Positions 41,799 to 50,107 of a DNA stretch of 64,000 nt are shown piece by piece. A model generated the notes under the pieces. The model saw only the letters and a program-made list of their open reading frames with translations. It was not told the DNA's origin and searched no databases. How positions within the stretch are numbered: position 1 is the stretch's first letter; the number at the start of each line of letters is the position of its first letter. The DNA lies in NCBI GenBank assembly GCA_013289985.1, contig JABCYW010000005.1:1-64000 (forward strand). Direction: 5' to 3'. The position numbers and the translations under genes are program-made. This DNA comes from Betaproteobacteria bacterium. Its GTDB lineage: Bacteria; Pseudomonadota; Gammaproteobacteria; Burkholderiales; Burkholderiaceae_C.

Positions 41799-42494
41799 AT
41801 GACCATCCTCCATCGCACCCAACGCCTCCTGTCCGTCGCCGCCCTCGCGGGCGCGGCGCTGCTCGCCGGCTGTGCCGGCCTGCGCACGGTCGATACCTCG
41901 GTCGCCACCTTCGGCGCCTGGCCGGCCGACGCCGCGCCGGGCACCTACGCCTTCGACCGCCTGCCCTCCCAGGAGCGCAACCCGCAGCGCCAGCAGTCGC
42001 TCGAGAACGCGGCCGCGCAGGCCCTGGCCAGCGCCGGCTTCAGGCCCGCGGCCGACGGCGCCAAGCCGGCCGTGATGGTGCAGATCGGCGTGCGCACCGA
42101 GCGCTTCGAGCAGGCGCCCTGGGACGACCCGTTCTGGTGGGGCGGCCCGCGCCGCTTCGGCTACGCTGGCTGGGCGCCCTACGGCCCGTACGGCCCCTGG
42201 GGCCCCTACGGCTACCGCCGCGGCGTGTGGGCGCCCTTCCCGCCCGCCGACATCTACCTGAACGAGGTGGCGCTGCTGATCCGCGACGCCAACACCGGCA
42301 AGGCGCTGTACGAGACGCGCGTCAGCTCGGACGGCTACAGCTCGGGCGGCGACCGCCTCATCGCCGCGATGTTCGACGCGTCCATGAAGGACTTCCCGCG
42401 CACCAACGACAAGGCGCACAACGTGCGCGTCGAGCTGCCGATGGTGCCGTCGGCCGCGCCGGCCGCGCCCGCGGCCAGCGGCCCCAGCGCCTGA
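41799..42494 (+). CDS. DUF4136 lipoprotein
   Basis: The 231-residue protein has a signal peptide with lipobox LLAGC (Cys 25). The DUF4136 core follows: YAFDRLPSQERNPQRQQSLENAAAQALASAGFRPA, then VQIGVRTERF. A loop very rich in Gly, Pro, Tyr and Trp (residues about 120-145) precedes the last strands (NEVALLIRDANTGKALYETR). It is a periplasm-facing lipoprotein of unknown role, common in beta- and gammaproteobacteria. It lies between ttcA and glmU with about 160 bases upstream, so it probably has its own promoter. Confidence 0.85.
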   Translation: MTILHRTQRLLSVAALAGAALLAGCAGLRTVDTSVATFGAWPADAAPGTYAFDRLPSQERNPQRQQSLENAAAQALASAGFRPAADGAKPAVMVQIGVRTERFEQAPWDDPFWWGGPRRFGYAGWAPYGPYGPWGPYGYRRGVWAPFPPADIYLNEVALLIRDANTGKALYETRVSSDGYSSGGDRLIAAMFDASMKDFPRTNDKAHNVRVELPMVPSAAPAAPAASGPSA

Positions 42495-42512
42495 CCCTCG
42501 CCCGCTTGCGAT

Positions 42513-42541
42513 AATTCCGGTTCCTCACACGAACCGGAATT
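42513..42541 (+). promoter_or_regulatory. Perfect inverted repeat covering the glmU ribosome site
   Basis: The 11-base arms AATTCCGGTTC (42513-42523) and GAACCGGAATT (42531-42541) pair perfectly around CTCACAC. The right arm ends 4 bases before the glmU ATG and contains the only GGA that could serve as ribosome site. The hairpin could end the upstream DUF4136 transcript, or in RNA hide the glmU start. A GATAAT box overlaps its left end. Confidence 0.5.
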
Positions 42542-42545
42542 CCCT

Positions 42546-43952
42546 ATGGCACTCAGTGTCGTGATCATGGCCGCGGGCAAGGGCACGCGGATGCGTTCGG
42601 CGCGACCCAAGGTGCTGCACACGCTGGGCGGCCGGCCACTGCTGGGCCACGTCGTGGCCACCGCCGAGGCGCTGGCCCCGGCGCGTTCCATCCTCGTCAC
42701 CGGCCACGGCGCCGAGGCCGTCGAGGCGGCGTTCGCGGGCAACACGCGCGTGTTCGTGCGCCAGATGCCGCAGCTGGGCACCGGCCACGCGGTCCAGCAG
42801 GCCGTGCCCGCGCTGCCCGACGACGGCATCACCCTCGTGCTCAACGGCGACGTGCCGCTGATCCGCGCGGCCACGCTGCGCGCGCTGGTGGAGGCCTGCG
42901 GCGGCACCCGGCTCGCGCTGCTGACCGTAGACCTCGCGAACCCGTTCGGCTACGGCCGCATCGTGCGCGCGCCCGCGGCGGGCGACGCCGACGGCATCGG
43001 CGCCGTGCAGGCCATCGTGGAAGAGAAGGACGCCACGCCGATCCAACGCCAGATCACCGAGATCTACACGGGCATCCTGGCGGCGCCCACGAAGCAGCTC
43101 AAGGCCTGGCTCGCGCGGTTGACCAACCAGAACGCGCAGGGCGAGTACTACCTCACCGACGTGGTCGCGCACGCCGTGGCCGACGGCGTCGAGGTGTGCA
43201 CGGCATCGGCCCGGGACGAGACCGAGGTGCTGGGCGTCAACAGCCCCGCGCAGCTGGCCGAACTGGAGCGCCGCCTGCAGCGCCGCCACGCCGACGCGTT
43301 GATGGAGGCCGGCGTGCGCCTGGCCGACCCGGCGCGCTTCGACCTGCGCGGCACGCTGGCCTGCGGCATGGACGTGGAGATCGACGTGGGCTGCGTCTTC
43401 GAAGGCGCGGTCACGATCGGCGACGGCGCGCGCATCGGGCCGCATTGCGTGATCCGCGACGCGCAGATCGCCGCGGGTGCCGTGATCCATCCGTTCACGC
43501 ACATCGAGGGCGCCGCCGTGGGCGCCGGCTCGCTGATCGGCCCGTTCGCGCGCCTGCGCCCGGGCGCGAAGCTGGGCGAGCAAGTGCACATCGGCAACTT
43601 CGTCGAGGTGAAGAACTCCACGCTGGCCAACGGCGCCAAGGCCAACCACCTGGCCTACCTGGGCGACGCCACGGTGGGCGAGCGCGTCAACTACGGCGCA
43701 GGCAGCATCACCGCCAACTACGACGGCGCCAACAAGCACCGCACCACCATCGGCGCCGACGTGCACGTGGGCTCCAACTGCGTGCTCGTGGCCCCGCTGA
43801 CGATCGGCGACGGCGCCACCATCGGCGGCGGCTCCACCATCACCAAGACCGTGGCGCCGGGCTCGCTGGCGATCGGCCGCGCGCGGCAGGTGATGTTCGA
43901 GAACTGGGCGCGGCCGAAGAAGCACAAGGGGTCTGGCTCCGAAGGGGCCTGA
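42546..43952 (+). CDS. glmU: Bifunctional UDP-GlcNAc pyrophosphorylase / GlcN-1-P acetyltransferase
   Basis: At 468 residues it has both halves. The uridyltransferase half (1-230) has [28 protein letters not shown] and NGDVPLI. The C-terminal left-handed beta-helix (about 250-455) has hexapeptide repeats, [20 protein letters not shown] and [19 protein letters not shown]. It makes UDP-GlcNAc for peptidoglycan and lipopolysaccharide in the cytosol. The last seven residues (GSGSEGA) are encoded by the palindromic repeat at 43927-44011, so the native end was probably near KKHK. A hairpin overlaps its ribosome site. Confidence 0.97.
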   Translation: MALSVVIMAAGKGTRMRSARPKVLHTLGGRPLLGHVVATAEALAPARSILVTGHGAEAVEAAFAGNTRVFVRQMPQLGTGHAVQQAVPALPDDGITLVLNGDVPLIRAATLRALVEACGGTRLALLTVDLANPFGYGRIVRAPAAGDADGIGAVQAIVEEKDATPIQRQITEIYTGILAAPTKQLKAWLARLTNQNAQGEYYLTDVVAHAVADGVEVCTASARDETEVLGVNSPAQLAELERRLQRRHADALMEAGVRLADPARFDLRGTLACGMDVEIDVGCVFEGAVTIGDGARIGPHCVIRDAQIAAGAVIHPFTHIEGAAVGAGSLIGPFARLRPGAKLGEQVHIGNFVEVKNSTLANGAKANHLAYLGDATVGERVNYGAGSITANYDGANKHRTTIGADVHVGSNCVLVAPLTIGDGATIGGGSTITKTVAPGSLAIGRARQVMFENWARPKKHKGSGSEGA

Positions 43953-44011
43953 CCCCGATCATCGGGAGATCACGCGCGTTCGGGGTCAGGCACCTGCGGA
44001 GCCAGACCCCT
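43927..44011. repeat. 85-bp palindrome that forms the 3' ends of two convergent genes
   Basis: The outer arms AGGGGTCTGGCTCCG (43927-43941) and its exact complement (43997-44011) are perfect. The inner arms (43942-43957 and 43981-43996) differ at two positions, leaving a 23-base loop. Both stop codons lie inside: glmU ends at 43952 and the glycosylase at 43986. The arms encode GSGSEGA at the end of GlmU and GSGSAGA at the end of the glycosylase. It resembles REP-type palindromes and may also act as a bidirectional terminator. Confidence 0.85.
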
Positions 44012-44879
44012 CGGCAGTCGCCTTCGCCAGACAGAGGTCTTCCCACGCCTTCGCCTTCTCCGGCAGGTTGCGCAGCAGATACGCCGGGTGGTACGTGACG
44101 ATCACCGGGATGCCCTCGTAGCGGTGCACGCGCCCGCGCAGCTTGCCGATGGCGTCGTCCGACTTCAGCAACTGCTTCACGGCGAAGCGGCCCATCAGCA
44201 GGATCAGCTTGGGCTGCACCAGCGCCACCTGGCGCTTGAGGAAGGGCTCGCAGCGGGCCATCTCGTCGGGCTCCGGATTGCGGTTGCGCGGCGGACGGCA
44301 CTTGAGCGTGTTGGCGATGAAGACGCGGCGCGCCGGATCGCCGGCCTGGTCGTCCTCGCGGCCCTCGCCCGACGCGGCACGGCGCGACTGGCCGACGGCG
44401 CGCAGCATCTGGTCGAGCAACTGCCCGGCCGGCCCGACGAAGGGCTCGCCCTGCTGGTCTTCCTGTTCGCCCGGCGCCTCGCCGACGATCATCCAGTCGG
44501 CCTGCGCATGGCCGACGCCGAACACCGTCTGGCGCCGGCTCTCGCACAGGCCGCAGGCCGTGCACGACGCGACGGCGTCCTGCAGCGGGCCCCAGCCCAG
44601 CGTGGCGATGTGCGCGGCGCGTTCGGCGAGCACGGGATCGGTCGGCGCCTCCCGTGGCGCGGCGGCGACGGCGGGCGTCGCGCGCACGGGGGCCGGCGCG
44701 CGCGCGGCCTCGGGCACGGGCGCGCGGGCGACCGGCGCTTCCACCGGCCGCTCGGCCACCGCGGCGACCGTGGAGGCCTCCGCCGGCGCGGCCGGGGGCG
44801 CAGCAGGCGCGGCCGCGGGCGACCACAGCCGCACGCCCATCGCGGCCAGCATCCGGCGCTGACGCTCGTTCCAGCTCAT
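43986..44879 (-). CDS. Uracil-DNA glycosylase, family 4 type
   Basis: This 297-residue protein has a variable Ala/Pro-rich region (about 20-85) after a short conserved start (MSWNERQRRMLAAMGVRLW). The glycosylase domain has the Fe-S cysteines in CTACGLCESRRQTVFG and the active-site motif GEAPGEQEDQQGEPFVGPAGQLLD. NTLKCRPPRNRNP and the C-terminal catalytic VTYHPAYLLRN with its His follow. It removes uracil from DNA in base-excision repair. The last residues GSGSAGA come from the shared palindrome. Its start overlaps the stop of rimI (ATGA), making tsaB-rimI-udg one operon. Confidence 0.92.
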   Translation of the reverse strand: MSWNERQRRMLAAMGVRLWSPAAAPAAPPAAPAEASTVAAVAERPVEAPVARAPVPEAARAPAPVRATPAVAAAPREAPTDPVLAERAAHIATLGWGPLQDAVASCTACGLCESRRQTVFGVGHAQADWMIVGEAPGEQEDQQGEPFVGPAGQLLDQMLRAVGQSRRAASGEGREDDQAGDPARRVFIANTLKCRPPRNRNPEPDEMARCEPFLKRQVALVQPKLILLMGRFAVKQLLKSDDAIGKLRGRVHRYEGIPVIVTYHPAYLLRNLPEKAKAWEDLCLAKATAEGSGSAGA

Positions 44880-45385
44880 GCCTCGCCCCTGGGCGCATGC
44901 AGCAAGCGCGTCATGAGGATCGCGTCCTCGCGCCGGCCTTGCGGCGCGGGGTAGTAGTCGCGCCTCTGTCCGGCCTCGCTGAAGCCCTCGCGCAGGTACA
45001 GCGCACGGGCGCGGGCATTGCTCGCGCGCACCTCCAGCCACACGGCCGTGGCCGCGAAGCCGGCGCTCAGCGCGTAGAGCTCGGCCAGCAGCCGGCGCGC
45101 GTGGCCCTGGCCCTCGTGGCGCGCGGCCACCGTCACGTTGAGCAGGTGCATCTCCTCGAAGCCCGGCATCGCCACGAAGTAGCCGATCAGCTCGCCGTCG
45201 CCGGCCACCAGCGCGCGCGTGAGGTAGCCGGCGGCGATGGAATCGATGAAGTTGCCGCGCGTCCACGGGAAGGCATAGGCCTGCACCTCGATCGCGAGCA
45301 CGGCGTCGAGCATGCCCACGGTGAGCACGCGAATCGAGGGCGCGGCCCCGCTGCGGGCGCCGAGGTCGGACTGGACCGCGCTCAT
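44876..45385 (-). CDS. rimI: Ribosomal protein bS18 alanine N-acetyltransferase
   Basis: This 169-residue GNAT enzyme has AIEVQAYAFPWTRGNFIDSIAAGY, which is typical of RimI. MHLLNVTVAARHEGQGHARRLL supplies the acetyl-CoA loop, and the segment after it (VWLEVRASNARARALYLREGFSEAGQRRDYYP) matches RimI closely. It acetylates the N-terminus of S18. The first 15 residues are variable. The ATG overlaps the tsaB stop (ATGA), the usual rimI-tsaB arrangement. Confidence 0.93.
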   Translation of the reverse strand: MSAVQSDLGARSGAAPSIRVLTVGMLDAVLAIEVQAYAFPWTRGNFIDSIAAGYLTRALVAGDGELIGYFVAMPGFEEMHLLNVTVAARHEGQGHARRLLAELYALSAGFAATAVWLEVRASNARARALYLREGFSEAGQRRDYYPAPQGRREDAILMTRLLHAPRGEA

Positions 45386-46155
45386 CGCTCGGCTCCGTCC
45401 GCCAAGTCGCGCAGGGCCTTCGCGGCCTCGCGCTCGGCCGTGGTCTGGGCCACCTTGTCGCGCAGGTAGACCGGCAAGGCCTGGTCGGCCGGCACGCCGT
45501 CGCCGCGCGCGAGGCCCGCGGCGGCGAGCCAGCCAAGCGCCGCGGCGCGGCCGTGTTCGCCGGGCGCGCGCCGCGCCGCGCCGGTGTGCAGGCGATCGCC
45601 GAAGGCCGCGAGCGCGGAGCCCGCGACGAAGGCCGGCGGCGCGTCGCGCCACAGCGCGTGCAGGGCCTCGGGTGTCGTGAGCGCCGGCTCGACGACCGGC
45701 CGCCAGCCCGCGTCGCCGTCGTCGCGATAGCAGCCGGCGTAGACCTCGTCCATGCGCGCGTCCATCGCCACCCACACCGTCGCGCCCGGAGGCAGGCCGG
45801 CATGGCGCGCGGCGTCCTCGGCGACGATGGCGAGGCTGTCGACGGGCACCACCGGCACGTCCTGTCCGAACGCCAGGCCCTGGGCCACGGCGCACGCGGT
45901 GCGCAGGCCGGTGAAGCCGCCGGGGCCGCGTCCGAACGCGATGGCATCGAGGTCGGCGAAGGTCCAGCCCTGGCGTTGCAGCAGCGCCATCAGCATCGGC
46001 AGGGCCTGCGCGGACGCGGCGGCGCCGCCGTCGAGATCCAGCGGGTCGATGCGGCAGGCGGCACGCGACAGCGTCGCGTCACCCGCGATGCGGCCGTCGT
46101 CGATCGCCGCGAGCGCCAGCCGTTCGGTGGCGCTGTCGATGGCCAGCAGCTTCAC
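45382..46155 (-). CDS. tsaB: tRNA threonylcarbamoyladenosine synthesis protein TsaB
   Basis: This 257-residue ASKHA-fold protein starts MKLLAIDSATERLALAAID. It has the family blocks FGRGPGGFTGLRTACAVAQGLAF and VWVAMDARMDEVYAG. It is the scaffold partner of TsaD and TsaE in t6A37 tRNA modification and lacks catalytic activity of its own. The tsaC gene of the same pathway lies about 6 kb downstream on the same strand. The operon continues into rimI and the glycosylase gene. Confidence 0.93.
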   Translation of the reverse strand: MKLLAIDSATERLALAAIDDGRIAGDATLSRAACRIDPLDLDGGAAASAQALPMLMALLQRQGWTFADLDAIAFGRGPGGFTGLRTACAVAQGLAFGQDVPVVPVDSLAIVAEDAARHAGLPPGATVWVAMDARMDEVYAGCYRDDGDAGWRPVVEPALTTPEALHALWRDAPPAFVAGSALAAFGDRLHTGAARRAPGEHGRAAALGWLAAAGLARGDGVPADQALPVYLRDKVAQTTAEREAAKALRDLADGAER

Positions 46156-46290
46156 GCGCGCATCCCTGCCCGCGGGCGTGCGGGCGGCGTGGGCGACACG
46201 GCGCGAGGGCGGAAACGGTGGGGCGGGCGCATGGGAAAGAGTGTAGCCGTGCGATCATCGAATCGACTTTTTCCGCCCGTCCACGCCACC

Positions 46291-47739
46291 ATGATCCGGC
46301 TCGCCGCCCTCGCCCTCGTCGCCACCTCGTTCGCCCCCGTCCCGGCACAGTCGGCGCCCGCGCCCGCATGGACGCTGCCCCCGGCCGTCGCCGCCGCGCT
46401 AGCCAACGCTCACGTGCCGGCGAGCGCGCTCGCGCTGTGGGTGCAGCCCGTGGACGCCGCGAAACCGTCCTGGGGCTGGAATCCCGATTTCGGCGTGAAT
46501 CCCGCGTCGGTGTTCAAGCTGGTCACCACCAGCGCCGCGCTCGACACCCTGGGCCCGGCGTGGACGTGGAAGACCGGCGTGTACCTCACCGGGCCGGTGC
46601 GCAACGGCGTGCTGCAGGGCTCGGTGGTGATCGTGGGCACCGGCGATCCGAGCCTGGTGATGGAGCGCGTGTGGCTGCTGCTGCGCCAGCTGCGCGACGC
46701 GGGCGTGCGCGACATCCGCGGCGACATCGTGCTCGACCACAGCGGCTTCGCGGCCGGCGCGCGCACGCCGGCCGACTTCGACAACGCGCCGTCCGAGCCC
46801 TACAACGTGCTGCCCGACGCGCTGCTGATGAACTACCGCTCGGTCACGCTCAGCTTCCAGCCCGATGCCGCGGGCAAGGTGGCGCGCGTGAGCTCGGAGC
46901 CGCCGCTGGCCGGCCTGCGCGTGGACGCCACGGTGCCGCTGGGCAAGGGCGGTTGCGGCGACTGGCGCGGCGGGCTGAAGCTGACGTCCGGCGACCCGTC
47001 GCGGTGGCGCTTCGACGGCACGTATCCCGCCGCCTGCGGGCCGCGCAACTGGCCCTTGGCCTACCCCGAGCCGGCCAGCTACGAGCGGCGCCTGGTGGCC
47101 GCGCTGTGGCGCGAAGTGGGCGGCAAGCTGTCGGGACAGGTGCACGACGGCACGCTACCGCCCGACGCCACGCTCGCGTTCACCTTCGAGTCGCCGCAGC
47201 TCGCGCAGGTCGTGCGCGACATCAACAAGTTCAGCAACAACACGATGGCCGAGCAGCTGTTCCTGACGCTCGCGTGGAACGCGAACGCGGAGCTGTCGGC
47301 CGCGGCCACCGACGTGCGCCAGGAGCAGGCGCGCGCGATGCTCTCGCAATGGCTGCACCAGCGCCTGGGCGTGGCGGCCGACGACGTGGTGGTGGTCAAC
47401 GGCTCGGGCCTCGCGCGCGAGACGCGCATCAGCGCGCGCGCGCTGGGGCAGTTGCTGCAGTCGGACTGGGCCAGTCCGGCGATGCCCGAGCTCATGAGCT
47501 CGCTGCCCATCGCGGGCATGGACGGCACGCTGCGCCGGAGCAGGGCGCCGGCCGGCCGCGCTCACCTGAAGACGGGGTCGATGCGCGACGTGGTCGCGGT
47601 GGCCGGCTACGTGCTGGCCGACAGCGGGAAGCGCTACATCCTCGTGGCGATCGTCAACGACCCGAACGCCGGCGCGGCGCGGCCGGCGCTGGATGCGGCG
47701 ATCGACTGGGTGACGCACGATCCCGCCACGCAGCCCTGA
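46291..47739 (+). CDS. dacB: D-alanyl-D-alanine carboxypeptidase/endopeptidase, PBP4 type
   Basis: This 482-residue protein has a signal peptide (ending APVPAQS) and the three penicillin-binding motifs: SVFK at 73-76, SNN at 315-317 and KTG at 427-429. The large insert domain between the first two motifs (about 85-290) is typical of PBP4. It trims or cleaves peptide crosslinks of peptidoglycan in the periplasm. It is divergent from tsaB and converges with ompW, with a hairpin terminator between them. Confidence 0.95.
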   Translation: MIRLAALALVATSFAPVPAQSAPAPAWTLPPAVAAALANAHVPASALALWVQPVDAAKPSWGWNPDFGVNPASVFKLVTTSAALDTLGPAWTWKTGVYLTGPVRNGVLQGSVVIVGTGDPSLVMERVWLLLRQLRDAGVRDIRGDIVLDHSGFAAGARTPADFDNAPSEPYNVLPDALLMNYRSVTLSFQPDAAGKVARVSSEPPLAGLRVDATVPLGKGGCGDWRGGLKLTSGDPSRWRFDGTYPAACGPRNWPLAYPEPASYERRLVAALWREVGGKLSGQVHDGTLPPDATLAFTFESPQLAQVVRDINKFSNNTMAEQLFLTLAWNANAELSAAATDVRQEQARAMLSQWLHQRLGVAADDVVVVNGSGLARETRISARALGQLLQSDWASPAMPELMSSLPIAGMDGTLRRSRAPAGRAHLKTGSMRDVVAVAGYVLADSGKRYILVAIVNDPNAGAARPALDAAIDWVTHDPATQP

Positions 47740-47745
47740 ATGAAG

Positions 47746-47776
47746 AAGCCCGCGCCGCATTGCTGCGCGCGGGCTT
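47746..47776. terminator. Bidirectional hairpin terminator between dacB and ompW
   Basis: The arms AAGCCCGCGC (47746-47755) and GCGCGGGCTT (47767-47776) are perfect, with an 11-base loop. The hairpin starts 6 bases after the dacB stop and lies 22 bases beyond the ompW stop on the opposite strand. The minus-strand side continues with TTCTTC, giving a weak U-tract for ompW transcripts. Confidence 0.7.
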
Positions 47777-47798
47777 GGCGAGCCAGGGTGCGTTCAGG

Positions 47799-48473
47799 TC
47801 AGAACGCGTAGCCGACCGACGCGTTGATCGCGACCGGGTTCAGCTTGGCCGAGGTGCTCTGGCCGGTCGACAGCGTGGCCTTCGTGCTGATGAAGGACTT
47901 CAGGATCGAGGCGTCCACGAACCAGTGCTTGTCGATCTTGTAGTTCGCGCCGGCCTGGAGGGTGCCGCCCCATTCGGTGTCGCCGCCGATGGTGGTGGGC
48001 GGGCCGCCCGGGTTGGTGACCGCGGTCAGCGCGGCCGAGCCCTTGGTGCCGTAGAACTTGGCGAACGTGGGGCCGGCGCCGACGTACGGGCGGAACGGCG
48101 CGTCGGCCGCCAGGAAGCGGTACTGCAGCAGCACGGTGGGCGAGATCTGGTGGACGCTGCCGATCTTGCCGACGCCGGCCACGGCGCCCGCGCCGATGAT
48201 GTCGTGCTTGTACGGCAGGCCGCCGAGCGCCTCCACCGAGATGTCGTCGGTGATCATGTACGTGCCCGTGAAGAACAGCGCGCTGGCCGACTTGATGTCG
48301 ATCTTCGAGCCAGGCAGCGACGGCGCCGTCAGGTCATCGCTCTTGACCTTGGGCATGATCTTGTTCCAGCCCACCTGGACCAGGAACTGGCCGGCCACCT
48401 GGGCCTGCGCCGCGCCGGCGCCACACAGGGCGGCGGTGGCGACGAGAGCGGATGCAATGGATTGCTTCTTCAT
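47799..48473 (-). CDS. ompW: OmpW family outer-membrane protein
   Basis: This 224-residue protein has a signal peptide (MKKQSIASALVATAALCG then AGAAQAQ). The OmpW barrel shows WNKIMPKVKSDDL, the strand and loop SALFFTGTYMITDDISVEALGG, SPTVLLQYRFLAADAPFRPYVGAGPTFAKF and the terminal VAINASVGYAF ending in Phe for Bam recognition. OmpW forms an eight-stranded barrel with a hydrophobic lumen, proposed to pass small hydrophobic molecules. It lies 33 bases after the GDSL lipase gene on the same strand, so the lipase and this channel may be co-transcribed. Confidence 0.9.
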   Translation of the reverse strand: MKKQSIASALVATAALCGAGAAQAQVAGQFLVQVGWNKIMPKVKSDDLTAPSLPGSKIDIKSASALFFTGTYMITDDISVEALGGLPYKHDIIGAGAVAGVGKIGSVHQISPTVLLQYRFLAADAPFRPYVGAGPTFAKFYGTKGSAALTAVTNPGGPPTTIGGDTEWGGTLQAGANYKIDKHWFVDASILKSFISTKATLSTGQSTSAKLNPVAINASVGYAF

Positions 48474-48506
48474 GAATGTGTCCTTGCGTGGGTCTCGACC
48501 GCCGGC

Positions 48507-49829
48507 TTACAGCCAGCCCTTGATGGCGATCTGCTCGCCGACGAGCTCGGCCAGCAGGCGATAGCCGTAAGGCGTCGGATGCACGGTGTCGGCATACAGG
48601 TAGTGCAGCAGGCCGGTGGCGTCGGTGGCCGTCACGTTGGCCGTGTCGGTGGCGATCAGCGTGGTCTTGGTGCAGAACAGCGAGCTGGCGAGCGGCACGA
48701 AGGTGGTCGTCGTCGGGCTGGTGGGGACGGTCAGGCCCGTCTGCGTCGCGTTCGGCGGCTGCCCCGCGTCGGCCTGCAGCTTGCAGGCCGGGGTGGTGAC
48801 GTTGGTCAGGCCGTACGCCGACGGGTTGGCCGCCTGGCCGTCGCTCGCCGTGAAGGCATCGACGTAGGCCACCTGGGCGATGCTGCTCGTGGCCTTGCCG
48901 TTGGCCGTGGTGACGTTCAGGCCCGCGGCCAGCGCGGCGTTGAACGCGTTGGTCATGTCCAGCGTCAGGTGCGGGTGGATCGGGTCGACGTAGTAGCCGG
49001 CGTTGCCGGCGGACAGCCAGATTGCGGCGTCCGGCGTCAGCGAGACGTCGGGCAGGTTCACGACGACGACGTGCGTGCCGCCGTTGGCGATGATCTTGCC
49101 CGTGACCAGCGTGGCGAGGTCGGTGCCGGCCTGGGTCATCTGCGCAATCGCGGCGGTGGCGAAGCCGGCGATCTGCGCGGCCGCGGCCGCGGGCGTGATC
49201 TGGCCCTGGGCCTCGGCCGCGAGGACGGCCTGCGTCTGCGCATCGACCGTGAGGGCGCGATTGATGAACAGGTCGTTGCCGCCGGCCAGCACCGTGATGA
49301 TCTGGCTGTCGCTGAACGCCGTGTGGGCCGCGAGGTAGGTGGCGATCTGGTCGTGCACCGGCTTGGTCAGCTGGCCCAGCTGGCCGCTGGAGGAGCCGTA
49401 TTGGGTGTACAGGTAGGCGTTGCCCGGGCCGTACGGATTGGTGACCCGGCTGCCGCCCTGGGCGTAGCTCAGGCAGGTGGCGGAATCGACGGTGGCCTGG
49501 GCCAGGAAGGCCAGCTGGCCGACGGAGGCGAGGCCCGTCTCGGCCGCGCACGGCTGGGTAGTGAGGTGCAGCGTGGCCGCGAGGTATTCGGTCCAGTTCG
49601 TGTAGAGCAGGCCCGACGACGAGAGGTCGCCGTTGATCGAGTAGTGGCCGCCGCCGTTGGCGCCGATGATGGCCGTCTTGTAGGTGCCGACGTCGCTCAG
49701 GCTGTCGCCGAAGTTGACCATCTGCGTGAAGGCGACGCGCGGCGACTGGTCGCCGGCGTCATTGCCGCCGCAACCGGACAGGAAAGCCGCAGCCGCCAGG
49801 GCTGTGGCCAGAACGTGGAATTTCTTCAT
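48507..49829 (-). CDS. GDSL/SGNH-family lipoprotein lipase or esterase
   Basis: The ATG at 49829 follows GAGG and begins a lipoprotein signal with lipobox LSGC (Cys 20). The mature 420 residues have the SGNH blocks: FGDSLSDVG with the nucleophile Ser, a Gly in block II (GGSRVTNPYGPG), LAGGNDLF with the oxyanion Asn, and DTVHPTPYGYR with the catalytic Asp-x-x-His. Substitution of the Big insert by Thr/Ala-rich loops is typical of exported esterases. It probably hydrolyses lipids or esters at the outer membrane. A palindromic operator-like site lies 34-53 bases upstream of the start, and ompW follows. Confidence 0.88.
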   Translation of the reverse strand: MKKFHVLATALAAAAFLSGCGGNDAGDQSPRVAFTQMVNFGDSLSDVGTYKTAIIGANGGGHYSINGDLSSSGLLYTNWTEYLAATLHLTTQPCAAETGLASVGQLAFLAQATVDSATCLSYAQGGSRVTNPYGPGNAYLYTQYGSSSGQLGQLTKPVHDQIATYLAAHTAFSDSQIITVLAGGNDLFINRALTVDAQTQAVLAAEAQGQITPAAAAAQIAGFATAAIAQMTQAGTDLATLVTGKIIANGGTHVVVVNLPDVSLTPDAAIWLSAGNAGYYVDPIHPHLTLDMTNAFNAALAAGLNVTTANGKATSSIAQVAYVDAFTASDGQAANPSAYGLTNVTTPACKLQADAGQPPNATQTGLTVPTSPTTTTFVPLASSLFCTKTTLIATDTANVTATDATGLLHYLYADTVHPTPYGYRLLAELVGEQIAIKGWL

Positions 49830-49862
49830 GTGCACCTCGCCAAACGAAGAGTCAAAGACATC

Positions 49863-49882
49863 AATCGAACGGTCGTTCGATT
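49863..49882 (-). promoter_or_regulatory. Operator-like inverted repeat upstream of the GDSL lipase
   Basis: AATCGAAC (49863-49870) and GTTCGATT (49875-49882) are perfect 8-base arms around GGTC, in the style of TetR-family operators. On the lipase (minus) strand a TATAGT box with a T-run lies just upstream, placing the repeat at or after the transcription start, ideal for repression. No TetR gene is in the window. Confidence 0.55.
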
Positions 49883-50013
49883 TCGTAAAAAACTATACCT
49901 ATGCGGGTGTCGCGGAGCCTTGGGGACTAACCCTGTCGGCACCGCGCAAACAACACCACAAGTGCACGGGCTGCCCGCGTCATGCGCGGGCACATGCGCC
50001 GTGAAGAGCAAAG

Positions 50014-50047
50014 GGCCCTCCAACGGCGGTCGCGTCATTGGAGGGCC
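50014..50047 (-). terminator. Hairpin terminator after the second lipase gene
   Basis: GGCCCTCCAA (50014-50023) pairs perfectly with TTGGAGGGCC (50038-50047) around a 14-base loop. In the minus-strand direction it is followed by CTTTGCTCTTC, a broken U-rich tract. It lies about 60 bases after the stop of the lipase gene at 50108 and upstream of the first lipase promoter, so it insulates the two. Confidence 0.6.
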
Positions 50048-50107
50048 ACTTGGTGCGGTGCAGCACCCTTCAGCGATCGACGGCGGCGCTCGCCGCGCGG
50101 CGCAGCG

